Shown: positions 1 to 7,508 of the stretch, in pieces | How positions within the stretch are numbered: position 1 is the first letter of the stretch | Layout of the letters: each line of letters begins with the position of its first letter | Notes under the pieces: model-generated | Database searches by the model: none | Seen by the model: only the letters and a program-made list of their open reading frames with translations | Told to the model about the DNA's origin: nothing | Translations under genes and position numbers: made by a program | Origin: Roseburia sp. | GTDB taxonomy: Bacteria; Bacillota; Clostridia; Oscillospirales; Ruminococcaceae | NCBI GenBank assembly: GCA_023666265.1 | Contig: JAMPCH010000019.1 | Coordinates: 1-45,218, forward strand | Reading direction: 5' to 3' | Length of the DNA stretch: 45,218 nucleotides

Positions 1-51
1 TGACGATAGATAACCGCAAATTTTACTGCCGCTCTCACTTCCTTCCTGTTA

Positions 52-189
52 GCGAGAGGAAATCGCGCATCAGCTCGTTTTCCATTTCAAGCCGCTTGAT
101 TTTCGCTTCCTTGCTCGCGAGTATATATTTCAGCTCGCTTTTACCACAGGAGGTCTTTTGTCTATGTCTGTTTTTACCGGGTCGGCTCA
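52..189 (-). mobile_element. IS3-family insertion sequence remnant (orfA tail plus one terminus)
   Basis: On the minus strand a short frame (about 135 down to 52) reads SELKYILASKEAKIKRLE and then a run ending MRDFLSLTGRK, the coiled-coil tail typical of IS3 orfA proteins. It is joined to a terminal sequence (139-189) almost identical to the end of the second remnant at 4689-4739, including GGTAAAAACAGACATAG and a TG terminus. The first half of orfA and all of orfB are missing, so this is a doubly deleted fossil. Family assignment rests on the orfA tail and the shared terminus; the outer limit beyond base 52 is unclear. Confidence 0.65.
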
Positions 190-222
190 AGACCCCGGGG
201 AGATTTTTGTCCCCGGGGCTTG
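188..222. other. GC-rich hairpin just outside the IS terminus
   Basis: CAAG-A-CCCCGGGG (188-200) pairs with CCCCGGGGCTTG (211-222) around a 10-base loop, with one bulged A. No T-run follows on either strand, so a terminator role is doubtful. The 3' arm overlaps the -35 box of the promoter at 220-248. Confidence 0.5.
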
Positions 223-248
223 AAAAAAAGGGGAAAATATGGTATGAT
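220..248 (+). promoter_or_regulatory. Sigma-A promoter for the CE2 esterase gene
   Basis: TTGAAA (220-225), 17-base spacer, TATGAT (243-248). It lies about 48 bases ahead of the ATG at 296. Confidence 0.6.
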
Positions 249-295
249 AAAACAGAAATATTCGATCGAAGCGCTGCTTCGGGAAAGGGGACGTT

Positions 296-1339
296 ATGAT
301 ATTTTATCGTGCGGATCATCGGGATTTTTCTTATATGGGGCGGATCGACTTCGGCGACCCCGCCGCGCCGATCCTCATCTACGCGGGGAGCAATATTCGA
401 TGCCGCTTTCGCGGTACGGCGCTAAAGCTAAGGCTCGAGAATATCCCGATGGGGGAATATTCCGCCGTCGGCGCGGTCGTTGACGGGCTTCAGTCCAAGG
501 TCGAGCTTAAAAACGAGGGCGGCGCGGCGACGTATACGGTCGCCGAGGGTCTTAGCGACGAGATCCATACGCTTACGATCTTTAAGCGGATGGGCGCGGC
601 GCATTACTTCCGCTTCCTCGGGGTCGAGACGGACGGCGAGCTTCTCCCCTCGGAGGAGCGCTACGCGCTGAAGCTCGAATACTACGGCGACAGCGTTTCG
701 GCGGGAGAGGTCACCGAGGCGTTTCAATACGACGGGCATACCGACCCCGAAAACCACAAGGGCGTATACGACAACAGCTATTTCAGCTATACCTATATCC
801 TCGCCCGTCGCCTAAACGCGGAGTTTTACAACAATTCTCAGGGTGGGCTCTCGCTTTTCGACGGGACGGGCTATTTTAACGGACCGGATCACTTAACGGG
901 GCTCGAGACGACCTATAATAAGCTCAGCTATGTTTCCTATTCGCCGATGGGACTCACGGATTGGGATTTCGGGCGCTATACACCCGACGTCGTCCTCTTC
1001 GCGATCGGTCAAAACGACGCGAGCCCCGACCCAAAGGCGATCTATGACCCCGCCTACGCGAAAAAATGGAAGGAAAAATACAAGGCGATCCTACGCGAGC
1101 TGAAGGAGCGCTACGGCGACCCGAAATTTATCCTGATGACGACCGTGTTGATGCACGAGCCGATCTGGGACGAGGTGATCGGTCAAATTTGCGCGGAGCT
1201 GGACGATCGGAACGTCTACCACTTCTTATTCCGTCGAAACGGCGCGGCGACGCCGGGGCACCCGCGCCTCACCGAACAGACGGAGATGGCGACCGAGCTC
1301 GAGGCGTTTATCCGTAAGGAAATTTTAGGTAAAAAATAA
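296..1339 (+). CDS. CE2-like SGNH/GDSL carbohydrate esterase
   Basis: 347 residues. The layout is a beta-rich N-terminal domain (about 1-120) followed by an SGNH hydrolase domain, the arrangement of carbohydrate esterase family 2 (deacetylation of xylan or other polysaccharides). Visible blocks: GDSVSAGE with nucleophile Ser133, NNSQGGLSLF around 179-188, GQND with Asn240, and GHPRLTEQ with His322. CE2 enzymes are known to work with a Ser-His dyad, and no acidic residue sits at the usual DxxH position here, which fits. There is no signal peptide, so it is probably cytoplasmic and acts on imported acetylated oligosaccharides. The ATG at 296 has GAAAGGGG five bases upstream. The substrate is inferred; another SGNH esterase is possible. 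Confidence 0.75.
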   Translation: MIFYRADHRDFSYMGRIDFGDPAAPILIYAGSNIRCRFRGTALKLRLENIPMGEYSAVGAVVDGLQSKVELKNEGGAATYTVAEGLSDEIHTLTIFKRMGAAHYFRFLGVETDGELLPSEERYALKLEYYGDSVSAGEVTEAFQYDGHTDPENHKGVYDNSYFSYTYILARRLNAEFYNNSQGGLSLFDGTGYFNGPDHLTGLETTYNKLSYVSYSPMGLTDWDFGRYTPDVVLFAIGQNDASPDPKAIYDPAYAKKWKEKYKAILRELKERYGDPKFILMTTVLMHEPIWDEVIGQICAELDDRNVYHFLFRRNGAATPGHPRLTEQTEMATELEAFIRKEILGKK

Positions 1340-1345
1340 TTTTTC

Positions 1346-1460
1346 TTTTTTCTTTTTGGGAAGGCGTGCGCCGCGCCCGCTCCCCGGAGGTCGGGAGGCT
1401 TTTAGACCCGCCGGGTTTTCCGAGGGCGGCGGAGCGGCACGCCTGCCATAAAAAATAAAA
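1346..1460. repeat. Intergenic long dyad with recurring TTTTTGGGAAGGCG motif
   Basis: A T-rich tract followed by GGGAAGGCGTGC (from about 1357) is mirrored by GCACGCCTGCC and an A-rich tract ending near 1457. The interior can form further GC hairpins. Half-copies of the same motif recur between many genes of the window (see findings). It could serve as a terminator or processing signal for the esterase mRNA. Confidence 0.5.
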
Positions 1461-1480
1461 CGAAAAGGGGGCATATAAGC

Positions 1481-2230
1481 ATGATCACGGATTCATTTGA
1501 CAATAAAACGGAACCGATCTTTACGCTAAAGGATTTTTACGGAGAAAAAAAGAAGCTCCTCGATACCTGTATCATCGTTTTTTCCTCGGAGATCCACGAG
1601 ACAATCCTGCGTACTTATCCCTGTACAAGGATCGCCGAGATCGGCGCGGTGAACGGAGCCGTCCCGATCTATCGATTTGATCACGAGGGGAAGGCGATCG
1701 CCTTTTATTTGTCCGCGATCGGCGCGACGGGAACAGCCGAGTGTTGTATCGAAGCCAACTGGCTGACCGGCGCGGAGAAGTTTATTATGTTCGGGTCGGC
1801 GGGGAGCCTCGAGAAGGAAAAGACGCGGGGGAAATTCGTCCTCCCGACCGAAGCCTACAGAGCCGAGGGGATCTCGTATCATTACGCCCCGCCGAGCGAT
1901 TACATAACGATCAAAAATCATAAAAAGATCGCCGCCGTTTTTGAGGAGCTTCACCTTCCGTATATCGAGGGAAGGATCTGGTCGACGGACGGCTTACTGC
2001 GCGAAACGGCGGGTCAGGTCGCGGCGCGGCGGAAGGAGGGCTGTATCGCGGTCGATATGGAGATCGCGGGCGTACAGTCCGTTTGCGACTTCTACGGCTT
2101 TGAGCTGTACGATTTCCTCGTGACGGGAGACGTTTTATCGGAGGGTGCTTACGAGACGGCGGGCTTAAACGACGCGAATCATAATTTCGATAAATTTTAC
2201 ATCGCCCTGGAGATCGCGAAAAGGGTTTGA
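1481..2230 (+). CDS. Nucleoside phosphorylase (PNP/UDP family 1)
   Basis: 249 residues, normal length for the PNP_UDP_1 family, which splits nucleosides with phosphate in salvage. Seen: FGSAGSL (phosphate/ribose-binding glycine segment, about 107-113), a VDMEIAGV block (about 190) carrying the conserved Glu that contacts ribose, and TGDVLSEG near 212, where purine and uridine phosphorylases carry the base-contacting Asp. The closest remembered relatives are uridine phosphorylase-like proteins, but base specificity cannot be read off safely. The ATG has AAAAGGGGG about 12 bases upstream. It follows the esterase in the same direction after 141 bases with no obvious promoter of its own. Confidence 0.75.
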   Translation: MITDSFDNKTEPIFTLKDFYGEKKKLLDTCIIVFSSEIHETILRTYPCTRIAEIGAVNGAVPIYRFDHEGKAIAFYLSAIGATGTAECCIEANWLTGAEKFIMFGSAGSLEKEKTRGKFVLPTEAYRAEGISYHYAPPSDYITIKNHKKIAAVFEELHLPYIEGRIWSTDGLLRETAGQVAARRKEGCIAVDMEIAGVQSVCDFYGFELYDFLVTGDVLSEGAYETAGLNDANHNFDKFYIALEIAKRV

Positions 2231-2286
2231 TCCCTATTGATCGGAAAGCAAACCGAACAAGATGAGAAGTAAGGGAGGTCGCGCTT

Positions 2287-3552
2287 ATGTCGAAAAAGAA
2301 AAAGATCGTTCTGGCGGTCGCCGCGTTGGTCGCGCTCACGTTTCTCGTGGCGGCGGTCGGTCTGTATTGTTTGCTGACAAATCAGCCCGCAGAGCTGATC
2401 GAGACGCTCTCCGCCAAAAATAAGGCGGCGGAATATCTCCGGGGAAAATACGGTGACAGCCCCGCCGCGCTTTCCGCCGAGCCGGTGTATACGGGCGGAT
2501 CTCTGTTCGATCGGGGGCGGCTTTGCGGCGCGGTCGTCCACTACGGCGATTTTGACGTTTTGATCGCCGACGACACGATCGCCGACGATCGGCAGTACGA
2601 CGACATCGTCGCCGCCTTCACAAAAAAATATCTCTCCGTCGATGAGATATACGCGGAGATGACGGAGCGTACCGTCGCGCTCGATCTCGGGATCAAGGTC
2701 GCCTCTAAAGATTACGGCGAATTTACCGACCTTTATTTTGACGGCGACATCGAGGGCTTTTTGAGCCGCGTAAATCCCGCCCTTACGGTTAGGCTCGACG
2801 GACGGGGCTATCACGATAAAAGCGCCGAGACCCCCGCTCTCCTCTATGAGGCGCTCGAGCGGATCTATTGCTCCACGAGCGGCGAGATGCGCGTTTACGC
2901 CTATGTTTTCGATCCGACGCTCGACCTGCCCGACTCGCCGATGGAGGACGGCTCATACGGCGCGTATCTTCGCTATCCGCCGAAAAGATACGACGAGTAT
3001 ATGGAGCTGATCGCGGCGGGGAGCGCGATCCGAGGTCAGCTCCCCAACGGCGTAAAGGTGGAGCGTCCGTCCTTTTACCAAATCGACGAATTTACCGCGA
3101 TCTCGGATAACGACATCACCTCCCCGATCACCTCGGAACGGGATTTTTTCCTAACGGCGAAGGATTTTTCCGACGATCGGACGGTCTATCGCGGGCGCTA
3201 TAAATATGACGACCGCGCCGAGGAGAACGTCCTTACCGTGAGGGAGGACGGGCTTTACTGCGGGGTCAATACAAGGGGACACGATTTTATGCTTCGGCTC
3301 GATCGGGCGCACTACGGGATCACCGACCGAACGATCGCCCTTCGGGTGACCCCGCCCGTCACAAGCGCCGAGCCGTGGCACGGGAAGCGGCTTTATCTGT
3401 CCTTCGGCTATGACGGATACGACAGCGACGAGAACCACTGGTACTATATGGACGAAAAGTATCTCTATCTCTACGTACCGTATCTTTGCTCCGACCTTTC
3501 GTCGTTTGAGGAGGAGCGCGGGGTCTATGTTGCTTTTGCGGAGGGGGAGTAG
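2287..3552 (+). CDS. Membrane-anchored extracytoplasmic protein of unknown function
   Basis: 421 residues. The N-terminus is MSKKKK plus a hydrophobic stretch (about 7-31), an uncleaved signal-anchor or signal peptide. The remainder is soluble, acidic and rich in Tyr and Asp, so one membrane pass with a large outer domain is predicted. I recognise no domain, cysteine motif or catalytic pattern. Ribosome binding site AAGGGAGG lies 9 bases before the ATG. It ends in TAG, so TAG is an ordinary stop in this organism. It lies 56 bases after the phosphorylase gene and could be co-transcribed. Confidence 0.7.
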   Translation: MSKKKKIVLAVAALVALTFLVAAVGLYCLLTNQPAELIETLSAKNKAAEYLRGKYGDSPAALSAEPVYTGGSLFDRGRLCGAVVHYGDFDVLIADDTIADDRQYDDIVAAFTKKYLSVDEIYAEMTERTVALDLGIKVASKDYGEFTDLYFDGDIEGFLSRVNPALTVRLDGRGYHDKSAETPALLYEALERIYCSTSGEMRVYAYVFDPTLDLPDSPMEDGSYGAYLRYPPKRYDEYMELIAAGSAIRGQLPNGVKVERPSFYQIDEFTAISDNDITSPITSERDFFLTAKDFSDDRTVYRGRYKYDDRAEENVLTVREDGLYCGVNTRGHDFMLRLDRAHYGITDRTIALRVTPPVTSAEPWHGKRLYLSFGYDGYDSDENHWYYMDEKYLYLYVPYLCSDLSSFEEERGVYVAFAEGE

Positions 3553-3582
3553 GGGGATTTTGGGTTTTTTACGAAAAAATAC

Positions 3583-3611
3583 TTGACAAAAGCGGAAAAT
3601 GGTGCTATACT
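3583..3611 (+). promoter_or_regulatory. Sigma-A promoter of the tRNA operon
   Basis: TTGACA (3583-3588), exactly 17 bases, TATACT (3606-3611). Near-consensus, 30 bases ahead of tRNA-Gly. Confidence 0.85.
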
Positions 3612-3640
3612 TATATAGCGTCGATCCGACGACCGTTTTC

Positions 3641-3714
3641 GCGGGTGTAGTTCAATGGTAGAATGTCAGCCTTCCAAGCTGAAAACGTGGGTTCGATTCC
3701 CATCACCCGCTCCA
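3641..3714 (+). tRNA. tRNA-Gly (anticodon TCC)
   Basis: The full cloverleaf can be drawn: acceptor GCGGGTG/CACCCGC, anticodon stem TCAGC/GCTGA with loop CTTCCAA, so the anticodon is TCC, and T-loop TTCGATT. The CCA end is encoded (3712-3714). Confidence 0.95.
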
Positions 3715-3755
3715 TCGGCTCTGATCCGACAGGACAAGCGCCGACCTCCTTTCTT

Positions 3756-3832
<77 letters not shown>

Positions 3833-3863
3833 GTCTCGGCTTACCGCGCCGTAGCGACATCAT

Positions 3864-3942
3864 GGTGGGATTAGCGTAGCTGGTCTAACGCGTCAGTTTG
3901 TGGCACTGAAGATCGTGGGTTCGAATCCCACATTCCACCCCA
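3864..3942 (+). tRNA. tRNA-His (anticodon GTG)
   Basis: Acceptor GTGGGAT pairs with ATTCCAC. The extra 5' G (3864) faces C73, the identity pair unique to tRNA-His. Anticodon stem TCAGT/ACTGA with loop TTGTGGC gives GTG. CCA is encoded. Its 3' end is duplicated at 4042-4061. Confidence 0.95.
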
Positions 3943-3943
3943 G

Positions 3944-3981
3944 AAATAATACCCGTACCGAATGGTACGGGTATTATTTTT
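3944..3981 (+). terminator. Intrinsic terminator of the tRNA operon
   Basis: AATAATACCCGTACC pairs with GGTACGGGTATTATT around a short loop, followed by a T-run. It begins two bases after the tRNA-His CCA. Confidence 0.9.
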
Positions 3982-3986
3982 GGGCT

Positions 3987-4062
3987 GTGGAATGTAGGGA
4001 GGAGAAGCCACAGGGGTTAGGCGTTCGTCCTGTGAACGCCGTCGAATCCCACATTCCACCCA
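3987..4062. repeat. tRNA-His 3'-end copy inside a folded dyad (att-like scar)
   Basis: TCGAATCCCACATTCCACCC (4042-4061) is a perfect 20-base copy of the tRNA-His 3' end (3921-3940). Upstream, GTGGAATGT-A-GGGA (3987-4000) is the inverse complement of TCCC-ACATTCCAC, so the copy closes a 13-bp stem; inside it GGCGTTC pairs with GAACGCC. A direct repeat of a tRNA 3' end is the usual scar of integration by a tyrosine recombinase. Here the two copies are only 121 bases apart. Confidence 0.6.
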
Positions 4063-4129
4063 ACTTTTGGAATCTCTTAATTGGCTTTGTTAAACCTTTT
4101 GGGAGATTTTCAATTTGTGAGATAAATTA

Positions 4130-4739
4130 TAGAAATTACGGTTTGCCCTTAGTCTGTCCTTACCTTCTGCTCAGAAGAAATACTCGGCTAAAGCGTTGTT
4201 ATAAGGGTCGCCGCGTCTTGACATTGATTGCGTTATGCCAAGATTTTCGGTAAGCTTATGATACGCGTTGGATGTGTATTGAAATCCTTGGTCGCTCGAA
4301 CAGTCTGGAAAACCAAATTCACATTCGGATCTGTCGAGGTTTCATAGGCTATAATTGCGATGAACGCCCTGTCTGTCAATTTCAAGCTGCTTGATTTTCG
4401 CTTCCTTGCGCGAGCATAATATTTCATCTCGCTGATCTTGTCCGTCTCGGTGTACTTGTTATCCTTGGATGGTCTTTCCCTTTTTCACAAACCTTCTCCC
4501 GCCGCGATCCTGTACTCCTTTGCGTGCAATCGTTTTACAAGGCCTTTCACTTGTTCCTTGCTGAATCCGAGTTCCTCACCAATTCCTCGATGAGTATATC
4601 CCTTTTCCAACATCTTCTCGATTTCCTTTTCGTACTGCTTTATGTGTTTATAACTTCTTGGCATAGCAAAGACCTCCTTTGGTTCTATTTTACCACAGGA
4701 GGTCTTTTTGTCTATGTCTGTTTTTACCGGTTCGGGTCA
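4130..4739 (-). mobile_element. Decayed IS3-family element (orfA and orfB fragments)
   Basis: Reading leftward from the TG terminus at 4739: orfA starts at 4664 behind AAAGGAGG, runs MPRSYKHIKQYEKEIEKML and on through a helix-turn-helix, then hits a stop. An orfA tail fragment follows. About 4320-4160 encodes the C-terminal part of orfB, including ITQSMSRRGDPYNNALAEYF (compare the family's SMSRKGNCYDNAPMESFF), broken by frameshifts and a stop. Most of orfB is deleted and the far end is not identifiable. It shares its terminus with the remnant at 52-189. Inactive. Confidence 0.75.
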
Positions 4740-4904
4740 AATCAAATCTCGAAATCGTTTTCATACATATCATAGCACCGCCTTTTATTCCATTATATCC
4801 TATACTTCCAAAAAAATATCTTATTATTTCATTTAAATCTATTGAAATATAGGATTTAATATGACATAATTGGCGATTACATTAGAAATAAAATGTTTTC
4901 AAAA

Positions 4905-4938
4905 TAAAAAGTGAGTACATTTTTGAACTCACTTTTTT
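4905..4938. terminator. Bidirectional terminator left of the recombinase segment
   Basis: AAAAAGTGAGT (4906-4916 region) pairs with ACTCACTTTTT; T-rich tracts lie on both sides. Read leftward it would stop transcription from the promoter at 4970-4998 only about 30-60 bases after its start. The 165 bases between the IS remnant and this hairpin show nothing recognisable. Confidence 0.75.
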
Positions 4939-4939
4939 G

Positions 4940-4962
4940 CAGAGTATTCACATCTAATACTC
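4940..4962. repeat. Left inverted repeat and putative recombination core
   Basis: The 16-base inverted repeat (4940-4955) overlaps a short palindrome: GAGTATT (4942-4948), spacer CACATCT, AATACTC (4956-4962). Inverted arms around a 6-8 base spacer are the usual form of a tyrosine recombinase crossover site. Confidence 0.65.
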
Positions 4963-4969
4963 CAGTTTC

Positions 4970-4998
4970 ATTATATCACGCCTATCGGTCGCTGTCAA
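4970..4998 (-). promoter_or_regulatory. Strong outward promoter inside the invertible segment
   Basis: On the minus strand TTGACA (4998-4993), 17 bases, TATAAT (4975-4970): a perfect consensus pair. In the present orientation it fires through the left repeat into the terminator at 4905-4938, which would give an RNA of roughly 60 bases and no coding product. Confidence 0.8.
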
Positions 4999-5055
4999 TA
5001 TATTCATGAAAAAAGAGAAATTTTTGTTTATTTTTAACAACCCGAATCGCCGTTA

Positions 5056-5064
5056 TGCTATAAT
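5056..5064 (+). promoter_or_regulatory. Extended -10 promoter of the recombinase gene
   Basis: TGCTATAAT (5056-5064) with no good -35 box; about 60 bases upstream of the ATG. Confidence 0.55.
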
Positions 5065-5123
5065 AAATTGAAGCATTTGGCTCTATAAGCCGTCAAAAAT
5101 ATGATCAAACAGGAGGCAGAAAT

Positions 5124-6293
5124 ATGGCTCGCAGAGGAGAAAACATCTATAAGCGAAAGGACGGTCGCTGGGGGGGTCGGATTCGGGTAGAACAGTCGGA
5201 CGGGATCGTAAAGCGCCGCTCTGTATACGCGCACAGCTATTTGGAGATCAAGCAAAGGCTGAAGGATTTCCAAGCCGGCAAGATAGATCGCCTTCCCAAC
5301 AAAAACACGGTCGAATATTATACCGAGCAATGGCTGAAAACGGTAAAGGTGAGATGTAAGCGATCAACGTACGGTAAATATTCAAATATTTGTAAAAATC
5401 ATATTGTCCCGATCTTGGGACAGACTCATATGAATTGTTTACAAAACGAAAATGTTTTCAGTATGCTGTCGCAAAGTGAGCGGCTTGCGCCCAAAACGCA
5501 AAATGATATTCTCTGTGTTCTGAAAATGATCTGTTCTTACGCCGAAGCCGACGGCTGTGGAAATTGCACGCATCTTTCCGATATATCGATTCGTGTCCCC
5601 AAAAGCGCGGTACAAATTCTTTCTCCCGACGAACAGCATAGACTTGTTAAATATTTATTGACAAATCCCGGCTTGGTGAAGCTTGGGATCTATCTTGTTC
5701 TTTGTACAGGGATGCGGATCGGGGAGCTTTGCGCGCTTCGGCGCGGGAACGTAGATTTTCAAACAAGACTTGTTCGCGTATGCGCGACAATGCAGCGAAT
5801 CCAGACCGACGATCCCGCGCATAAAACGGAAGTCATTATCACAGAGCCGAAAAGCGCATGCTCGATCCGCGATATTCCGCTGACCGACGAAATGGCAAAA
5901 TTTTTTGAGCCGTTTTTCGTCGGTATGGACGAAGATTCCTTTGTGCTTACCGGGAAGATCGACCGCTTTATCGAACCGAATACCATGCGGTATCATTTTG
6001 AGCGCATTTTAAAGCTTTGCGGGATCGCGAGAGTGAAGTTTCACGCCTTACGGCATACCTTCGCCACGAGATGTATCGAATCGGGCATGGACGTAAAAAC
6101 GCTAAGTGAGATACTCGGTCACGAAAATGTAAATATCACGCTAAACCGTTATGTTCATTCCTCAATGGAGTTGAAACGAAAAAGCATGGAAAAATTGTAT
6201 TGTTCCTCGGCTTATTTACCGTCAATTTTGGCGTCATCTTTCGACGAAAACGGCGCTGATAAAGGCGCGGAGGAGGATCTATGTCAGATGTGA
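5124..6293 (+). CDS. Tyrosine recombinase/integrase
   Basis: 389 residues. N-terminal AP2-like arm-binding segment (IYKRKDGRWGGRIRV, 8-22), SAM-like core-binding domain (about 62-150), and catalytic domain with all expected residues: Arg198 in CTGMRIGE, Lys243 in EPKSACSIRD, His307-xx-Arg310 in HALRHTF, His333 in LGHENV, and Tyr343 in NRYVH. It should be active in site-specific strand exchange. ATG with AGGAGG 8 bases upstream. No excisionase, relaxase or phage gene adjoins it. It sits inside perfect 16-base inverted repeats, which favours a DNA invertase role over integration, although the tRNA-His scar 1 kb away keeps integration possible. Composition is richer in AT than in the core genes, suggesting transfer. 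Confidence 0.93.
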   Translation: MARRGENIYKRKDGRWGGRIRVEQSDGIVKRRSVYAHSYLEIKQRLKDFQAGKIDRLPNKNTVEYYTEQWLKTVKVRCKRSTYGKYSNICKNHIVPILGQTHMNCLQNENVFSMLSQSERLAPKTQNDILCVLKMICSYAEADGCGNCTHLSDISIRVPKSAVQILSPDEQHRLVKYLLTNPGLVKLGIYLVLCTGMRIGELCALRRGNVDFQTRLVRVCATMQRIQTDDPAHKTEVIITEPKSACSIRDIPLTDEMAKFFEPFFVGMDEDSFVLTGKIDRFIEPNTMRYHFERILKLCGIARVKFHALRHTFATRCIESGMDVKTLSEILGHENVNITLNRYVHSSMELKRKSMEKLYCSSAYLPSILASSFDENGADKGAEEDLCQM

Positions 6294-6301
6294 ATACTCT
6301 G
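6286..6301. repeat. Right inverted repeat of the recombinase segment
   Basis: AGATGTGAATACTCTG, exact inverse complement of 4940-4955. It contains the recombinase stop codon (TGA, 6291-6293). Confidence 0.75.
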
Positions 6302-6470
6302 ATACATATTATAATTCCCCACCAAGTTCGCTTTATTTCATTTATTATGGAGAAGTGTCTGTTTATGAATACGACCTTAGCCAAAATACACCTCAATGGG
6401 CTTAAAAAATGTCGTTCGTTACATAAAACGTGTCGTTGGGAACATTTTTGAACACAAGCGAGAAAAAGTG

Positions 6471-6479
6471 TGGTATAAT
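6471..6479 (+). promoter_or_regulatory. Extended -10 promoter before the Ig-like protein gene
   Basis: TGGTATAAT (6471-6479) with only a poor -35 (TTGAAC at 6448-6453, 20-base spacing). It may give basal expression of the gene at 6540. Bases 6302-6447 show no other signal and no terminator. Confidence 0.5.
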
Positions 6480-6539
6480 GGATCTTAAACGGGATCGTAC
6501 TTTATGACCCGATCCGCAATTTTAAGGGAGGTAAATCTT

Positions 6540-7490
6540 ATGAAAACAAAAACAAGACTCAAGATCATGGCGGCTTGTACGGCTTTCCTGCTGGCGCTGA
6601 CCGACCTATTCGGATTTGCGGAGTTGCTTCCGGGCGTTTCGGGATTTTCCGCGACAGCGGAGGCGGCTTCCAAAATGTTGAATCATTCCTCTATGACGAT
6701 CACGGTCGGACAGAAGGTAAAGCTAAAGGCAAACACGGATAAAACGGTCAAATGGAGCTCGTCCGATAAAAGTATCGCTACGGTAAATTCAAAAGGAACG
6801 GTAACGGGAAAAAAATATGGAGAAGTAAAAATTTACGCGACCGTGGACGGGAAAAAGTATACCTGTAAGATCAGTGTTGAAAAACTTTGGATTAACGATC
6901 CGGTATCCGGCTACAATTTTTCCGGCTTGGAAGTCGGGGATGTAGTGTACTTAGAGAAAAACCTTACATCTTCTGCGGAATGGTATTCTTCTAATCCATA
7001 TGTCGCGACGGTCAATAAAAACGGAAAGGTAACAGCCCGAAAAGAAGGTATGGCATGTATTTACGCAAAGGTCGGAAATGAGACGGCTCATTGTTTTTTA
7101 TGTACGGCAAAGGGAGCTTCGGAAAAAGTACCATACTACGTAGAGACTGTAATGCCGGATATGTACTTAGGTATAAATGATAAAGTCGGGCTCCGTTTGG
7201 AACGGGATTATCAATTTTTAAATGTTGACAAAATCGGTACAAACGCATCAGAAGCGAGAACCCAAGTTTGTTTAGACAGCTATGACAAAATACAGGTTGA
7301 GGGAGACAACACTTTGTATGGATTTGATTTCGTTGCTTTAGCGAACTTAATCTATCCCGAAACGTCTTATATTTGTCAAAAAGGCGATCGCTACGGAAAG
7401 TTTACAATTACGGAAAGTCAAACAAATTACATAGACAAAAACGCTAATATAAAAAATTCCGACCCGGATTATGTTATCACGGAGAAATAG
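6540..7490 (+). CDS. Secreted protein with bacterial Ig-like group 2 domains (N-terminal part, amber-interrupted)
   Basis: 316 residues from the ATG at 6540 (AAGGGAGG 8 bases upstream) to a TAG at 7488. Signal peptide about 1-43 (long, ending near ATAEAAS). Two BIG_2-type repeats follow: about 44-110 (VKWSSSDKSIATVNSKGTVT) and about 118-180 (AEWYSSNPYVATVNKNGKV). The rest is unrecognised. Such domains usually carry cell-surface or adhesion modules. The reading frame continues without a frameshift past the TAG into 7509-7826, so the original protein was probably 429 residues. It is the first gene right of the candidate invertible segment, hence a possible phase-variable target. Confidence 0.75.
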   Translation: MKTKTRLKIMAACTAFLLALTDLFGFAELLPGVSGFSATAEAASKMLNHSSMTITVGQKVKLKANTDKTVKWSSSDKSIATVNSKGTVTGKKYGEVKIYATVDGKKYTCKISVEKLWINDPVSGYNFSGLEVGDVVYLEKNLTSSAEWYSSNPYVATVNKNGKVTARKEGMACIYAKVGNETAHCFLCTAKGASEKVPYYVETVMPDMYLGINDKVGLRLERDYQFLNVDKIGTNASEARTQVCLDSYDKIQVEGDNTLYGFDFVALANLIYPETSYICQKGDRYGKFTITESQTNYIDKNANIKNSDPDYVITEK

Positions 7491-7508
7491 CTGAAAGCAA
7501 AAGGAAAG

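Larger units (their letters stand above)
4940..6301. other. Candidate invertible DNA segment (recombinase plus outward promoter)
   Basis: The segment is bounded by CAGAGTATTCACATCT (4940-4955) and its exact inverse complement (6286-6301). Inside lie a tyrosine recombinase gene on the plus strand and a near-consensus promoter on the minus strand pointing out to the left. The left boundary is a recombinase-type core: arms GAGTATT and AATACTC around a 7-base CACATCT spacer (4942-4962). The recombinase stop codon lies inside the right repeat, so inversion would leave the protein intact. By analogy with Hin-type switches I infer that flipping redirects the promoter toward the secreted-protein genes from 6540 onward. 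Inversion itself is not shown. Confidence 0.6.

Noticed and set aside
3987-4062. A fourth functional tRNA gene
   Set aside because: The acceptor-like ends pair, but there is no valid T-stem (CGCCG against CCCAC), D-arm or anticodon arm.
3871-4253. Open frames over the tRNA-His and its copy on both strands
   Set aside because: They read straight through tRNA and terminator sequence (NPTFHPRNNTRT-type artefact) and have no ribosome binding site.
5124-6293. Integrase as part of a complete prophage or conjugative element
   Set aside because: No relaxase, excisionase, replication, capsid or tail genes occur on either side; the neighbours are IS fossils and secreted proteins.
7488-7490. TAG recoded as an amino acid in this organism
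   Set aside because: The gene at 2287-3552 ends in TAG with no sensible continuation, so TAG works as a stop here.
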